A DNA stretch of 47,546 nt from Flavonifractor sp. An82 (GCF_002159265.1 NZ_NFHG01000022.1:1-47546); one strand, 5' to 3'. Shown: positions 16,765 through 24,730, counted from the first letter of the stretch. A program made the numbers and translations. Notes: generated by a model from the sequence alone, not told the origin.

Positions 16765-16784
16765 CCCCCAAAACCGTGTACACT
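16756..16784 (+). promoter_or_regulatory. Candidate promoter of the 62-residue membrane protein
   Basis: TTGTAA and TACACT with a 17-base spacer, ending 47 bases before the ATG. Confidence 0.55.
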
Positions 16785-16831
16785 GTACCCATCGGTATTT
16801 TGTTTTTACCACAAAAGGAGGCTGTCGGACG

Positions 16832-17020
16832 ATGAAAAAGTTTTTCTGCTGGATGGTGAAGATCCTGGCCGTACTGGCAATGCTGGGTGCGGTGATCTAT
16901 GCCGCCGTGGCTTACTGGGATAAAATCATGGAGCTGGTGTGCAAGGTGAAGAGCCTGATCTCCGGCACTGACTGCGATTGCTCCATGGAGGACGTGGACT
17001 TCGCCGACTGGGAAGAGTAA
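16832..17020 (+). CDS. Small single-span membrane protein with acidic tail (62 residues)
   Basis: No family recognised. The protein has a short basic start (MKKFFCWMVK), one membrane helix (ILAVLAMLGAVIYAAVAYW, about 11-29), an amphipathic middle (DKIMELVCKVKSLI) and a strongly acidic Cys-containing end (DCDCSMEDVDFADWEE). An AAAGGAGG site and a good promoter support it. It is divergent from gls24-fakA, with which it shares a symmetric promoter region, so it may belong to the same envelope response. A membrane anchor for Gls24, as AmaP is for Asp23, is one possibility but is only inferred from position. Confidence 0.75.
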   Translation: MKKFFCWMVKILAVLAMLGAVIYAAVAYWDKIMELVCKVKSLISGTDCDCSMEDVDFADWEE

Positions 17021-17028
17021 AAGTCACC

Positions 17029-17057
17029 TCCCCAAAGCGGCCCTGCCGCTTTGGGGA
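17029..17057 (+). terminator. Hairpin after the small membrane protein
   Basis: TCCCCAAAGCGGC and GCCGCTTTGGGGA form a perfect 13-bp stem with a 3-base loop, 8 bases past the stop codon. There is no T-run behind it, so termination efficiency is uncertain. Confidence 0.55.
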
Positions 17058-17082
17058 ACAGGTATTCAGCCCGCCGCGCGCA

Positions 17083-17199
17083 GAATCTGTCCGCTGTAAG
17101 CGGACAAATTCCACACTTGCAGGCTGAGAAGTGTTTTTGCCCACGCACATGTCGCGGTCAAAAACAGATTTGGACTTTTTTCGCGCCTGCGGGCGCGAA
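17083..17199. repeat. Structured intergenic region with three hairpins
   Basis: Between two terminators at the ends of converging genes lie hairpins GAAT.TGTCCGCT/AGCGGACA.ATTC (17083-17111), TGTTTTTG/CAAAAACA (17132-17166) and TTCGCGCC/GGCGCGAA (17180-17199). Readings through it have no family features. It may be an interspersed repeat or a small RNA; I cannot tell which. Confidence 0.45.
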
Positions 17200-17221
17200 C
17201 TCTGCGAGGCTTTTCAAGTAC

Positions 17222-17256
17222 AAAAAGGCCGCTGCCGTAGGCAGCGGCCTTTTTTA
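17222..17256. terminator. Bidirectional terminator after the phosphatase gene
   Basis: AAAAAGGCCGCTGCC and GGCAGCGGCCTTTTT form a 15-bp stem with a GTA loop and A/T runs on both sides; the phosphatase stop codon lies in its T-run. Confidence 0.85.
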
Positions 17257-18366
17257 TTTCTGAGGCGGGCGGCACAGACGGCCGAAGTACCAGCCGGTGA
17301 CCCCGTTTTTCTTCACCAGGGCCCGGTCTGCCAGCCGGCGGACGATGGACAAGATGTCCCCCGGCTCCACCGCCGGGCGGTAGTCGGTGGATTCCTTGCA
17401 CAGGGTATCCTCCCCGGAGCGGTAGAGGTAGTCGGTGAGCACATCCACCTGCCGGCCGCTCTCCAGATGGCGGCAGCGGCACAGGGCCCCGCCCCGCAGC
17501 AGCACCTCCACCTGGCTGTGGCCCCAGCGGACGTTCACCGATTCCTTGGTCTCCTCCTGGGGGTCCAGCGCCATGGCGGTGGGCAGGCCGTCGCAGGCAA
17601 ACCAGGAAAAGCCCTCTCCCGGTTTTTGGGGGAGCACCAGGGCGTTGAGCTGGGCGTCCCGCTGGAGGGCGCATCCCCCGTCGATGGAGACGATGTGCTG
17701 CTCCTCACACACCAGGGGATGGGTGGTGGGCACACAGGGGTTATAGAGGGTCACCGGGGTGTGACCCACGATGCACCACCGGCGGAACTTCACGCCCCGG
17801 TCCAAAAAGCTGTCGTTCTTCATGCAGTCCCAGGCGGACATATCCTCCAGCCGGTCCTCGTCCCACACCCCGCCGTGGACAAACAGGTAGTCCGGGGTGA
17901 GCAGGATCTCGGGCATGGCGTCCAGAAAGCGGAGCTCCGGCTGGAAGTGCTCCAGGATCACCTGCCGCAGGGCGGGCAGGTCGTCGGGGGAGCGGGTCTC
18001 AAAGCCCGCCTCCTGGCCCATCTGGAGCAGGGTGCACCGGCTGCGCCACACGTTGAGGTAGTGGTGGAAGAACTCGGGCCGCACCTGGGGGGACTCCACA
18101 AACTCGGTGACCAGGTCGTCGCAGTTGCCCCGGACGCAGTACACCGTCCGGCGTCGGGAGAGCTCCATCACATAGCGCAGCACCGACAGGCTGTCCGGGC
18201 CCTTTTCCACCAGATCCCCCAGCAGCACCAGGATATCGTCGGGGCCGTAGCCCGCCCGGTCCAGCGCCCCCTGGAACAGGGGCAGGCTGCCGTGGATATC
18301 ACTGATCACCAGCACCCGCCGTCCGGCGGGGAACTCCAGCCGCTGTATCCGGGCCTTTCGTGCCAT
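17254..18366 (-). CDS. PPP-family metallophosphoesterase
   Basis: A calcineurin-like phosphatase of 370 residues. Metal and phosphate ligands are visible in VISDIHGSL, LLGDLVEKGPDS, VRGNCDD, FVHGGV, VGHTPV and SIDGGCA, the arrangement of bacterial PPP enzymes such as PrpE and ApaH-like proteins. The C-terminal 110 residues form a beta-rich extension that I do not recognise. Substrate (phosphoprotein or nucleotide) is unknown. The ATG at 18366 has a GAGGTG site; a GTG three codons earlier is possible. It is 15 bases downstream of the ABC exporter and probably cotranscribed. Confidence 0.85.
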   Translation of the reverse strand: MARKARIQRLEFPAGRRVLVISDIHGSLPLFQGALDRAGYGPDDILVLLGDLVEKGPDSLSVLRYVMELSRRRTVYCVRGNCDDLVTEFVESPQVRPEFFHHYLNVWRSRCTLLQMGQEAGFETRSPDDLPALRQVILEHFQPELRFLDAMPEILLTPDYLFVHGGVWDEDRLEDMSAWDCMKNDSFLDRGVKFRRWCIVGHTPVTLYNPCVPTTHPLVCEEQHIVSIDGGCALQRDAQLNALVLPQKPGEGFSWFACDGLPTAMALDPQEETKESVNVRWGHSQVEVLLRGGALCRCRHLESGRQVDVLTDYLYRSGEDTLCKESTDYRPAVEPGDILSIVRRLADRALVKKNGVTGWYFGRLCRPPQK

Positions 18367-18381
18367 GGTGACCACCTCGCT

Positions 18382-20139
18382 TTATACGGAAACTGATTTC
18401 TGAGCCTGATACAACTTAGCGTATTCGCCGCCCTTGGCCATCAGCTCCTCATGGGTGCCCTCCTCGGCGATGCCGCAGCCGTCAATGACCACGATGCGCC
18501 CGGCGGAGCGGATGGTGGACAGCCGGTGGGCGATGATGAGGGTGGTGCGGCCCTGGGCCAGGGCGTCAAAGGCGGACTGGATGCGGGCCTCGGTGACGGT
18601 GTCCAGGGCGGAGGTGGCCTCATCCAGGATGAGGATGGGCGGGTTTTTCAGGAAGATCCGGGCAATGGACACCCGCTGCTTCTGGCCGCCGGAGAGCATG
18701 ACGCCCCGCTCGCCCACCTGGGTCTGGAAGCCCTCGGGCATCTCCAGGATATCGTCGTAGATCTCGGCCCGCTTGGCGGCCTCGATGATCTCCGCCTCGG
18801 TGGCGTCGGGCCGGCCGTAGCGGATGTTGTCGTAGATGGTGCCGGCAAAGAGGAACACATCCTGCTGAACGATGCCGATGTGCTCCCGCAGGTCGTGCTG
18901 CTTGAGCTCCCGCACGTCCTGACCGTCCACCAGCACCCGGCCGTCGGTGACGTCATAGAACCGGGGAATGAGCTGGCACAGGGTGGACTTGCCGCCGCCG
19001 GAGGGGCCCACCACCGCCACGGTCTCGCCGGGGCTGACGTGGAGGGTGATGTGCTCCAGCACGGGCTCGGGGGAGGACTCGTACCGGAAGGTCACGTCGT
19101 CCACCAGGATGTCGCCCTTCACGTGGTCCAGGGTGCGGGCATCGGGGGCGTCCTGGATGTCAGGCTCCACCCGCATGAGCTCGGTGAACCGCTTGAAGCC
19201 TGCCATGCCCTGCATGAACTGCTCCACAAAGGCGGACAGCTTGCGGATGGGGGTAATAAAGGTAGTGACGTACAGGGCGAAGGTGGTCAGGTCGATGAAG
19301 TCCATCTGGCCCTCCATGATGAGGAAGCCGCCGAAGGCGATGACCAGCACCGACAGGATGCCCATGAAGAACTCCATACCCGACTGGTAGAAGGCCATGG
19401 TCTTGTAGTAGCCCCGCTTGGCCCCCCGGAACTGGTCGTTGGCGGCGTTGAACTTGGCGCTCTCAGCGTCCTCGTTGGCGAAGGCCTTGGCGGTGCGCAT
19501 GCCGGAGATGGAGGACTCCACCTCGCCGTTGATACCGGCCAGCTTGGCCTTGACCTCGATGGAGGCCCGCATCATTTTCTTCCGGGTGAGAGCGGTGAAG
19601 GCGATGAAGATGGGGATGACGGCGAACACCACCAGGGCCAGCTGCCACTGGATGGTGAGCATGATGCAGAAGGCGCCCAGAATGGTCACCGAGGAGATGA
19701 ACAGGTCCTCCGGGCCGTGGTGGGCCAGCTCGGTGATCTCAAAGAGGTCGCCGGTGACCCGGCTCATGAGCTGGCCGGTGCGGTTCTTGTCGTAGAAGGA
19801 GAAGGACAGGTCCTGCATGTGGGAGAACAGGTCCCGGCGGATATCCGCCTCCATGCGCACGCCCAGCAAGTGGCCCCAGTAGGTGACGATGAAGTAGAAT
19901 ACCCCCTTGAGCACATAGGCCAGGGCCAGGGCGGCCATGACCACAAAGAAGGCGGTAAACATCTGGTTGGGCAGCAGGTTCTGCATGGCCTCACGGGACA
20001 CCATGGGGAAGAGCAGATCCACGATGCAGATCAGCAGGGCGCACACCATATCCAGCAGGAACAGCTTCCAGTGGGGCTTGTAATAGGAAGCGAATATCCG
20101 CAGATAGCCCCGGTTTTTAAAGTCTTTTTGGTTGGTCAT
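18382..20139 (-). CDS. ABC exporter, fused membrane and ATPase domains
   Basis: A 585-residue half-transporter of the MsbA/BmrA type that exports lipids, drugs or peptides as a dimer. Residues 1 to about 320 hold six membrane helices (for example LFLLDMVCALLICIVDLLF) with the coupling motif FYDKNRTGQLMSRVTGD; the ATPase follows with Walker A GPSGGGKST, Q-loop VQQDVFLFAGTI, signature LSGGQKQR, Walker B ILILDEATSALD and the H-loop AHRLSTIRSA. The ATG has an AGAGGAG site. The substrate cannot be predicted. Confidence 0.92.
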   Translation of the reverse strand: MTNQKDFKNRGYLRIFASYYKPHWKLFLLDMVCALLICIVDLLFPMVSREAMQNLLPNQMFTAFFVVMAALALAYVLKGVFYFIVTYWGHLLGVRMEADIRRDLFSHMQDLSFSFYDKNRTGQLMSRVTGDLFEITELAHHGPEDLFISSVTILGAFCIMLTIQWQLALVVFAVIPIFIAFTALTRKKMMRASIEVKAKLAGINGEVESSISGMRTAKAFANEDAESAKFNAANDQFRGAKRGYYKTMAFYQSGMEFFMGILSVLVIAFGGFLIMEGQMDFIDLTTFALYVTTFITPIRKLSAFVEQFMQGMAGFKRFTELMRVEPDIQDAPDARTLDHVKGDILVDDVTFRYESSPEPVLEHITLHVSPGETVAVVGPSGGGKSTLCQLIPRFYDVTDGRVLVDGQDVRELKQHDLREHIGIVQQDVFLFAGTIYDNIRYGRPDATEAEIIEAAKRAEIYDDILEMPEGFQTQVGERGVMLSGGQKQRVSIARIFLKNPPILILDEATSALDTVTEARIQSAFDALAQGRTTLIIAHRLSTIRSAGRIVVIDGCGIAEEGTHEELMAKGGEYAKLYQAQKSVSV

Positions 20140-20171
20140 GACTCTCTCCTCTCAAAAATCCGTTACCTTGT

Positions 20172-20201
20172 AGTATAGCCCGCCATGGTTGGCTTTGTCA
20201 A
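20172..20201 (-). promoter_or_regulatory. Candidate promoter of the ABC exporter operon
   Basis: A perfect TTGACA and TATACT with an 18-base spacer on the minus strand, 33 bases before the exporter ATG. Confidence 0.65.
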
Positions 20202-20266
20202 CCGATGGCGCTCACGCAAAAGAAGGCCCAGAATGCCCCATCAACACCAGGGCCAGGAAAAACCGG

Positions 20267-20295
20267 TTGCACCCTTCCAAGCGTTGCAGTACAAT
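20267..20295 (+). promoter_or_regulatory. Candidate promoter of the SLH-domain protein
   Basis: TTGCAC and TACAAT with a 17-base spacer. It would give a leader of about 135 bases containing a GGGGG/CCCCC hairpin near 20352-20366. Confidence 0.5.
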
Positions 20296-20436
20296 AAAAT
20301 CAAGCGAATGGAACGGGCGGGCGTGGGAGTATCGCACCCCCTGTCTCTATGGGGGAATACCCCCCACGCAGCAAATCATCCGCGCCATGCTTACTGCCCG
20401 CAGATCCATTCATTTTTTGCAAAGGAGTTGGTCCCA

Positions 20437-22011
20437 GTGGAAGGATGGAAACGAATGTTAGGCGCTTTGCTGGCAATCCTCCTGCTGACAGGCGCCGTCC
20501 CGGTCTATGCCGCGGAGCAGACAGAGATGCCGGACTATTTCGGCATTCAGTCTGACGCTGTGAAGACGACAACCGGCCACACCTTTACCCTCAGCTATGG
20601 ACGGCCCGGCGAAGAGGTCTATGACAGTTTTGAAGTAACGGATGATTTCTATTACGCCATAGAACCAGACGGCCAAATTACAGTGACCAACACCAACCCC
20701 TCTGATACCGGGTTTGTGTACATGTACTGTGAGGTATACTATCCCAAGACCTCCATGACGGGCTATGACGGAAGCACGATCCAGATTCCCGGCGGATATT
20801 TCTGCGATGTGGATGAGGACCTTTATTATTTGGGCGAAAACGGCCAGTGGATCTCCGTCTGGTACGGCTACTGGCTCCTGGGCGCGGTGACGGAGGATGA
20901 CCGTCCGGGCAAGCTGCTGGACTACGGGGAGTCCTGTACCTTCCGCCTGCCTGACGCCGGAACCGACGGGGCCTATCTGCTCCACTGCTTCTACTTTGAC
21001 TCGGCAATCACCAACACCCAGCCCGGCGAGGATGCCGTCTATACCGAGTACCAGCGCAATCTCTACATGTATCAAGATACCGCCGACACTGTGGCCGGCT
21101 TTACCGACGTACACGAGAGCGACTATTACGCCGACGCGGTGGTATGGGCCAAGGAAAACGGCGTCACCGGCGGCACCTCCGCCACCACCTTCTCGCCTGC
21201 CGCCACCGTTACCCGGGCCGAGGCTGTGACCTTCCTGTGGCGGGCCGCCGGATCGCCGGAGCCCTCCTCCCTGGTCTCCCCCTATACGGACGTGACCAAC
21301 AAGGGATCTTACTACTATAAGGCCGTCCTGTGGGCGGCGGAGCAGGGGATCACCGGCGGCATCGGCAACAACCAGTTCGGGCCCACCGTTACCCTGGCCT
21401 ATGACCAGATCCTGACCATGCTCTGCCGGGCCATGGGAGAGAGCGCCGCCGGCAGCGACTGGTCCGCCGCGGCAGTTAGCTGGGCCTCCAAAAACGGCCT
21501 CACCGACGGGCTGACCTTCAGTGCCAAAGCAAACTGTCCCCGCTCCGATGTGGTCTACTGCCTGTGGAAGCAGCTGTCCGACGGCACGCCCATTCAGCCC
21601 GGCGGCCAGGACCAGACCTCCCAGGGTCCCACGGAGCAGGAGGTCTACAACACCATCGTGGCCCTCAAGGCAGACTATCCCGAGGGGATGCGCTGGACCA
21701 ACGACAACTACTACCACTCTGACGCCATGCATTTAACCGGCTACGGCTGCGAAGGCTTTGCTCTGATTTGCAGCGATACGGCCTTTGGCGATCTGCCCGC
21801 CCGGACCCACACCTCCTTTGACCAGATCCGGGTGGGGGACCTGATCCGGGTGGGGAACTACCACACCATCGTGGTCCTGGAGAAAAAGAGCAACTCGGTG
21901 ATCGTTACCGAGGGCAACTTCAACAGCTCCATCCACTGGGGGCGGGAAGTGACCCGAGCCAGTCTGGAGCAGTCCGGCTTCTCCGTGCGCACCCGCTATC
22001 CTGAGGCATAA
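20437..22011 (+). CDS. Secreted SLH-domain protein with C-terminal cysteine-peptidase-like domain
   Basis: A 524-residue exported protein. Order: signal peptide (1 to about 25, WKRMLGALLAILLLTGAVPVYA), a beta-rich N-terminal region of unknown family (about 30-215), three S-layer homology domains (about 221-272, 281-335, 338-390; for example FTDVHESDYYADAVVWAKENGVTGG), a Gly/Gln linker, and a final 125-residue domain. The last part has GYGCEGFALICSD and GDLIRVGNYHTIVVLE, which suit a CHAP or NlpC/P60-like Cys/His hydrolase. The SLH domains should hold it to the cell wall. The GTG start has an AAAGGAG site 9 bases upstream; longer readings lack a site and would precede the signal peptide. The hydrolase call is an inference. 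Confidence 0.8.
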   Translation: MEGWKRMLGALLAILLLTGAVPVYAAEQTEMPDYFGIQSDAVKTTTGHTFTLSYGRPGEEVYDSFEVTDDFYYAIEPDGQITVTNTNPSDTGFVYMYCEVYYPKTSMTGYDGSTIQIPGGYFCDVDEDLYYLGENGQWISVWYGYWLLGAVTEDDRPGKLLDYGESCTFRLPDAGTDGAYLLHCFYFDSAITNTQPGEDAVYTEYQRNLYMYQDTADTVAGFTDVHESDYYADAVVWAKENGVTGGTSATTFSPAATVTRAEAVTFLWRAAGSPEPSSLVSPYTDVTNKGSYYYKAVLWAAEQGITGGIGNNQFGPTVTLAYDQILTMLCRAMGESAAGSDWSAAAVSWASKNGLTDGLTFSAKANCPRSDVVYCLWKQLSDGTPIQPGGQDQTSQGPTEQEVYNTIVALKADYPEGMRWTNDNYYHSDAMHLTGYGCEGFALICSDTAFGDLPARTHTSFDQIRVGDLIRVGNYHTIVVLEKKSNSVIVTEGNFNSSIHWGREVTRASLEQSGFSVRTRYPEA

Positions 22012-22028
22012 CACAGCTGCCCCATACA

Positions 22029-22057
22029 CCGCCCCGGAGCTTCCGGGGCGGTTTTTT
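22029..22057 (+). terminator. Intrinsic terminator after the SLH gene
   Basis: CCGCCCCGGA and TCCGGGGCGG form a 10-bp stem with a 3-base loop followed by TTTTTT. Confidence 0.9.
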
Positions 22058-22078
22058 CCCCACTCTACCGCTGTTCGG

Positions 22079-22107
22079 TTGCCAAATTTCTGTCCATGAG
22101 CTATGCT
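22079..22107 (+). promoter_or_regulatory. Candidate promoter of the XRE membrane regulator
   Basis: TTGCCA and TATGCT with a 17-base spacer, 20 bases before the GTG start. Confidence 0.45.
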
Positions 22108-22127
22108 GAAGAGGAGAGGTGATCCCT

Positions 22128-22877
22128 GTGTACGACATGGACAAACAGGCCTTTGGCGCCTTTGTGGCCGGGCTGCGGAAGGAAAAGGGCTGGACCCAGC
22201 GGGAGCTGGCCGACCAGCTCCACATCACCGACAAGGCGGTGAGCAAGTGGGAGACGGGCGCCAGCATCCCGGACACCGCCCTGCTCATCCCTCTGGCCGA
22301 GCTGCTGGGGGTGACGGTGACCGAGCTGCTGCTCTGCCAGCGGCAGGAGAAGCCCATGGAGCCGGAGGCGGTGGAGGATGTGGTCAAGACCGCCATCCGC
22401 TACGCCGGGGGCAAGCCCAAGCGGGCCTGGCAGGAGAAGGGGCGCTGGCCCCTGTGGTACGGCCTGTCTCTGGTCATGGGCGTGCTGGGGCTGTGGGCCA
22501 ACTGGACCTGGACGGGCATCCCCGAGGTGCTGCTGACCCCCGTCCTGCTGGGGGCCATCTTTGGGGCCTGGTTCTGCTTCTTCACCCGGCTCACCCTGCC
22601 GGAGCTCTACGACCAGCATCCCATCGGCATGGTGGTGGACGGGCCCTTCCGCATGAACATGCCCGGTCTCACCTTCAACAACCGCAACTGGCCCCACATC
22701 GTTACGGCGGGGCGGGTGTGGTCCTGCACCGTCATGGCCGGGCTGCCTCTGCTGTCTCTGGCCCTGGGGCTGCTGGTTCCTGCCCTATGGGAAGTGATCC
22801 AGCTGTGGGTGATCCTGGTGCTCACCCTGGGCGGGCTGTTCATCCCCTTCTACCTGGTGGGCAAAAAGTATCAATGA
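22128..22877 (+). CDS. XRE-type regulator with four membrane helices
   Basis: A 249-residue protein with an N-terminal helix-turn-helix of the XRE family (FVAGLRKEKGWTQRELADQLHITDKAVSKWETGASIPD, about 8-50) followed by four hydrophobic segments (WPLWYGLSLVMGVLGLWANW, VLLTPVLLGAIFGAWFCFF, CTVMAGLPLLSLALGLLVPA, LWVILVLTLGGLFIPFYLV). DNA-binding proteins anchored like this are common in Clostridia; the membrane part may sense a ligand, but no target is known. I choose the GTG at 22128, 8 bases after a GAGGAGAGG site, over an earlier GTG overlapping the site and a later ATG too far from it. Confidence 0.82.
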   Translation: MYDMDKQAFGAFVAGLRKEKGWTQRELADQLHITDKAVSKWETGASIPDTALLIPLAELLGVTVTELLLCQRQEKPMEPEAVEDVVKTAIRYAGGKPKRAWQEKGRWPLWYGLSLVMGVLGLWANWTWTGIPEVLLTPVLLGAIFGAWFCFFTRLTLPELYDQHPIGMVVDGPFRMNMPGLTFNNRNWPHIVTAGRVWSCTVMAGLPLLSLALGLLVPALWEVIQLWVILVLTLGGLFIPFYLVGKKYQ

Positions 22878-22881
22878 TACC

Positions 22882-22918
22882 GACCGGCAGCCTGTGAGAC
22901 AGGCTGCCGGTCTTTTTT
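22882..22918 (+). terminator. Intrinsic terminator after the XRE gene
   Basis: GACCGGCAGCCTGT and ACAGGCTGCCGGTC form a perfect 14-bp stem with a GAG loop followed by six T residues. Confidence 0.92.
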
Positions 22919-22957
22919 CCGCCCGAACAGGATGAGGTCCGCCGCTGGCTGGCTTGG

Positions 22958-23410
22958 CTATCTCTCCGATAAACGGAGCGTCAGCTCTATTTCATCCCCG
23001 TCCTCTGCTCCGGTCTCTGTAAAGCCTTTGCTTTTATACAGATTCAGTGCCCGGACATTCTCTCTGTTACAGGTCAAGGTTACCCGATTGGAAGCGCCAA
23101 AGGGTTTGGTCCCGATGTAATCCAGTACCCGGTCCAATGCAGCGCTGCCATAGCCCCGGCCCTGATAGGATTCATCCACAACCATATGCCATATGTCATA
23201 TTCCGGGATATCATAGTCGTAAATCACCATAACATAGCCCACCATGGTGTCACCTTTATAAATTCCAAAAGGCTGGCATTGTTCCCGATAGACGTAGGCT
23301 TGTGCAAGGCTGCGGATCGGATGGGAGACAAAACGCTCCTGTCCCGGTGCAAGGTTCAGATGAAATGCGTCGATAAAGTTTTCTTCGGTAATGTTTCTGA
23401 GTTGAATCAT
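22958..23410 (-). CDS. GNAT acetyltransferase, spermidine acetyltransferase-like
   Basis: A single-domain GNAT enzyme of 150 residues, similar in layout to BltD/PaiA-type polyamine acetyltransferases: MIQLRNITEENF opening, GQERFVSHPIRSLAQAYVY (residues about 20-40), WHMVVDESYQGRGYGSAALDRV as acetyl-CoA motif A, and NVRALNLYKSKGFTETG as motif B. The ATG at 23410 has a GGAGG site 5 bases away. Its 215-base leader holds a 20-codon peptide and a terminator, so expression is probably controlled by attenuation. Base composition is clearly more AT-rich than the neighbours, which suggests acquisition by transfer. Substrate could be a polyamine or an antibiotic. Confidence 0.88.
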   Translation of the reverse strand: MIQLRNITEENFIDAFHLNLAPGQERFVSHPIRSLAQAYVYREQCQPFGIYKGDTMVGYVMVIYDYDIPEYDIWHMVVDESYQGRGYGSAALDRVLDYIGTKPFGASNRVTLTCNRENVRALNLYKSKGFTETGAEDGDEIELTLRLSER

Positions 23411-23483
23411 AAATTCCTCCATAAATCGTCCTGTCTGGTTTGTATGAATATCTATGGAAGAACCAACGATTGCATCAAGACGC

Positions 23484-23511
23484 AAAAAAGCCGTGGTTGA
23501 TCCACCACGGC
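23484..23511 (-). terminator. Leader terminator ahead of the GNAT gene
   Basis: GCCGTGGT and ACCACGGC form a perfect 8-bp stem with a 6-base loop, followed by TTTTTT on the minus strand. It lies between the leader peptide and the acetyltransferase start, 74 bases upstream of the ATG, and so would stop transcription before the gene unless relieved. Confidence 0.85.
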
Positions 23512-23533
23512 AAAAGAAGTCTATCAAAAGCGA

Positions 23534-23596
23534 TTATACTGCAGCCGAGGCCTTCAAAAGATATTCAGATTTCCTGTTCCCTCTGTTATTTCTCAT
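23534..23596 (-). CDS. Leader peptide of the GNAT gene (20 residues)
   Basis: A short reading frame with an ATG, a GAGGTG ribosome site 7 bases upstream and a stop 22 bases before the leader terminator. The peptide begins MRNNRGNRKSEYLL and ends KASAAV. It lies just after a consensus promoter. Such leaders commonly sense ribosome stalling by antibiotics or scarcity of a charged tRNA; the Arg/Asn/Lys-rich start is the only compositional bias. Function as a leader is inferred from the layout. Confidence 0.65.
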   Translation of the reverse strand: MRNNRGNRKSEYLLKASAAV

Positions 23597-23631
23597 AATG
23601 AAGCACCTCGCTTTCCTTTCAATTTGATATT

Positions 23632-23660
23632 ATCATAATACCGCTCATCCATCCTGTCAA
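23632..23660 (-). promoter_or_regulatory. Promoter of the leader peptide-GNAT unit
   Basis: A perfect TTGACA and TATGAT with a 17-base spacer on the minus strand, the strongest promoter match in this part of the window, about 35 bases upstream of the leader peptide ATG. Confidence 0.75.
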
Positions 23661-23692
23661 TCACTGCTTTTTGCCCAAAACAGGCGGCCGGC

Positions 23693-23721
23693 TTGCTTCC
23701 GTTCCGGTTTGGTGATAGAAT
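23693..23721 (+). promoter_or_regulatory. Candidate promoter of the AEC transporter gene
   Basis: TTGCTT and TAGAAT with a 17-base spacer and a TGA extended -10, divergent from the GNAT promoter. Confidence 0.5.
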
Positions 23722-23756
23722 GGGCTGGATTTTTTACAGACAAAGAGGGAAAGTCA

Positions 23757-24689
23757 ATGCTGGAATATCTGCTGATGGTGGCCTCCCAGGTGGGCACCAT
23801 GTTTCTGATGATGGCGGTGGGCTTCGTGCTGGCCAAAATGGGCAAGCTGACCCAGGCGTCCATCCCCCAAATGACCAATCTGCTGCTCACCGTGGTGCTC
23901 CCCTGCATGCTCATCAATTCCCTGCAGCTGGAGCGCACCCCCGCCCTGCTGGGGGCCATGGAATACGCCTCTCTGCTGGTGATCGCCCTGTACGCCCTCT
24001 ACTGCCTGCTGTCCATCCCCCTGTTCCGGAAGCAGCCCGAAGCCACCGCCAAGGCCCTCCGTTTCGGCACTCTGTACGGCAACGCCGGCTTTATGGGCCT
24101 GCCCCTGATCCAGCTGGTGCTGGGGGACCACGCCTTGGTGTACGGCGTCATCAATCTGGTCATCTTCAACGTGTATAACTGGAGCCACGGCGTGGTGCTC
24201 ATGGGAGGCCGCAAGCAGGTCTCCCTGAAGCAGGCCGTCCTCAACCCCGGCATCATCGGCACCATCATCGCCCTGGCCCTCTTCCTGTGCGGCATCATCC
24301 TCCCGCCCATGGTGGGCAACGCTGTCAGCTTTCTGGGCAGCATGAACACCCCCCTGGCCATGGTCATCATCGGGGCTCAGATGGCGGCCGCCGACTGGAA
24401 GGCGGTCTTCCGCAACCGGTCCATCCTGGCCGCCGCCCTGCTGAAACTGGTGGCCATGCCCCTGCTCACCGCTCTGGTCCTCTTCCCCCTCCATCCCGAG
24501 CCCGACCTGTACTGCACTCTGGTGCTGCTGGCCGGGGTGCCCACCGCCAGCATCACCGCCATGTTCGCCCAAAAGTACGGTCAGGACGTGTCCACCAGCG
24601 CCCAGCTGGTCACCGTCACCACCCTTTTCTCCGTCCTCACCCTGCCCTGCTGCGGGGTGCTGGCCGCCATTCTCAGCGGGGCGGCCTGA
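23757..24689 (+). CDS. AEC family transporter (auxin efflux carrier/malate permease type)
   Basis: A 310-residue membrane protein of the AEC family, secondary transporters whose bacterial members move organic acids such as malate. It has ten likely membrane segments arranged in two halves, with TNLLLTVVLPCMLINSL in the first and LNPGIIGTIIALALFL, LGSMNTPLAMVIIGAQ and LAGVPTASITAMFAQKYGQD in the second. A GAGGGA site supports the ATG at 23757. No partner gene points to a substrate. Confidence 0.88.
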   Translation: MLEYLLMVASQVGTMFLMMAVGFVLAKMGKLTQASIPQMTNLLLTVVLPCMLINSLQLERTPALLGAMEYASLLVIALYALYCLLSIPLFRKQPEATAKALRFGTLYGNAGFMGLPLIQLVLGDHALVYGVINLVIFNVYNWSHGVVLMGGRKQVSLKQAVLNPGIIGTIIALALFLCGIILPPMVGNAVSFLGSMNTPLAMVIIGAQMAAADWKAVFRNRSILAAALLKLVAMPLLTALVLFPLHPEPDLYCTLVLLAGVPTASITAMFAQKYGQDVSTSAQLVTVTTLFSVLTLPCCGVLAAILSGAA

Positions 24690-24730
24690 GGGCGAAATAG
24701 TTTCAAATGCTTACAAAATGGCTTTTACCA

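Noticed and set aside
17131-17263. Short frames across the structured gap after the small membrane protein
   Set aside because: They run through hairpins and terminators and show no coding features.
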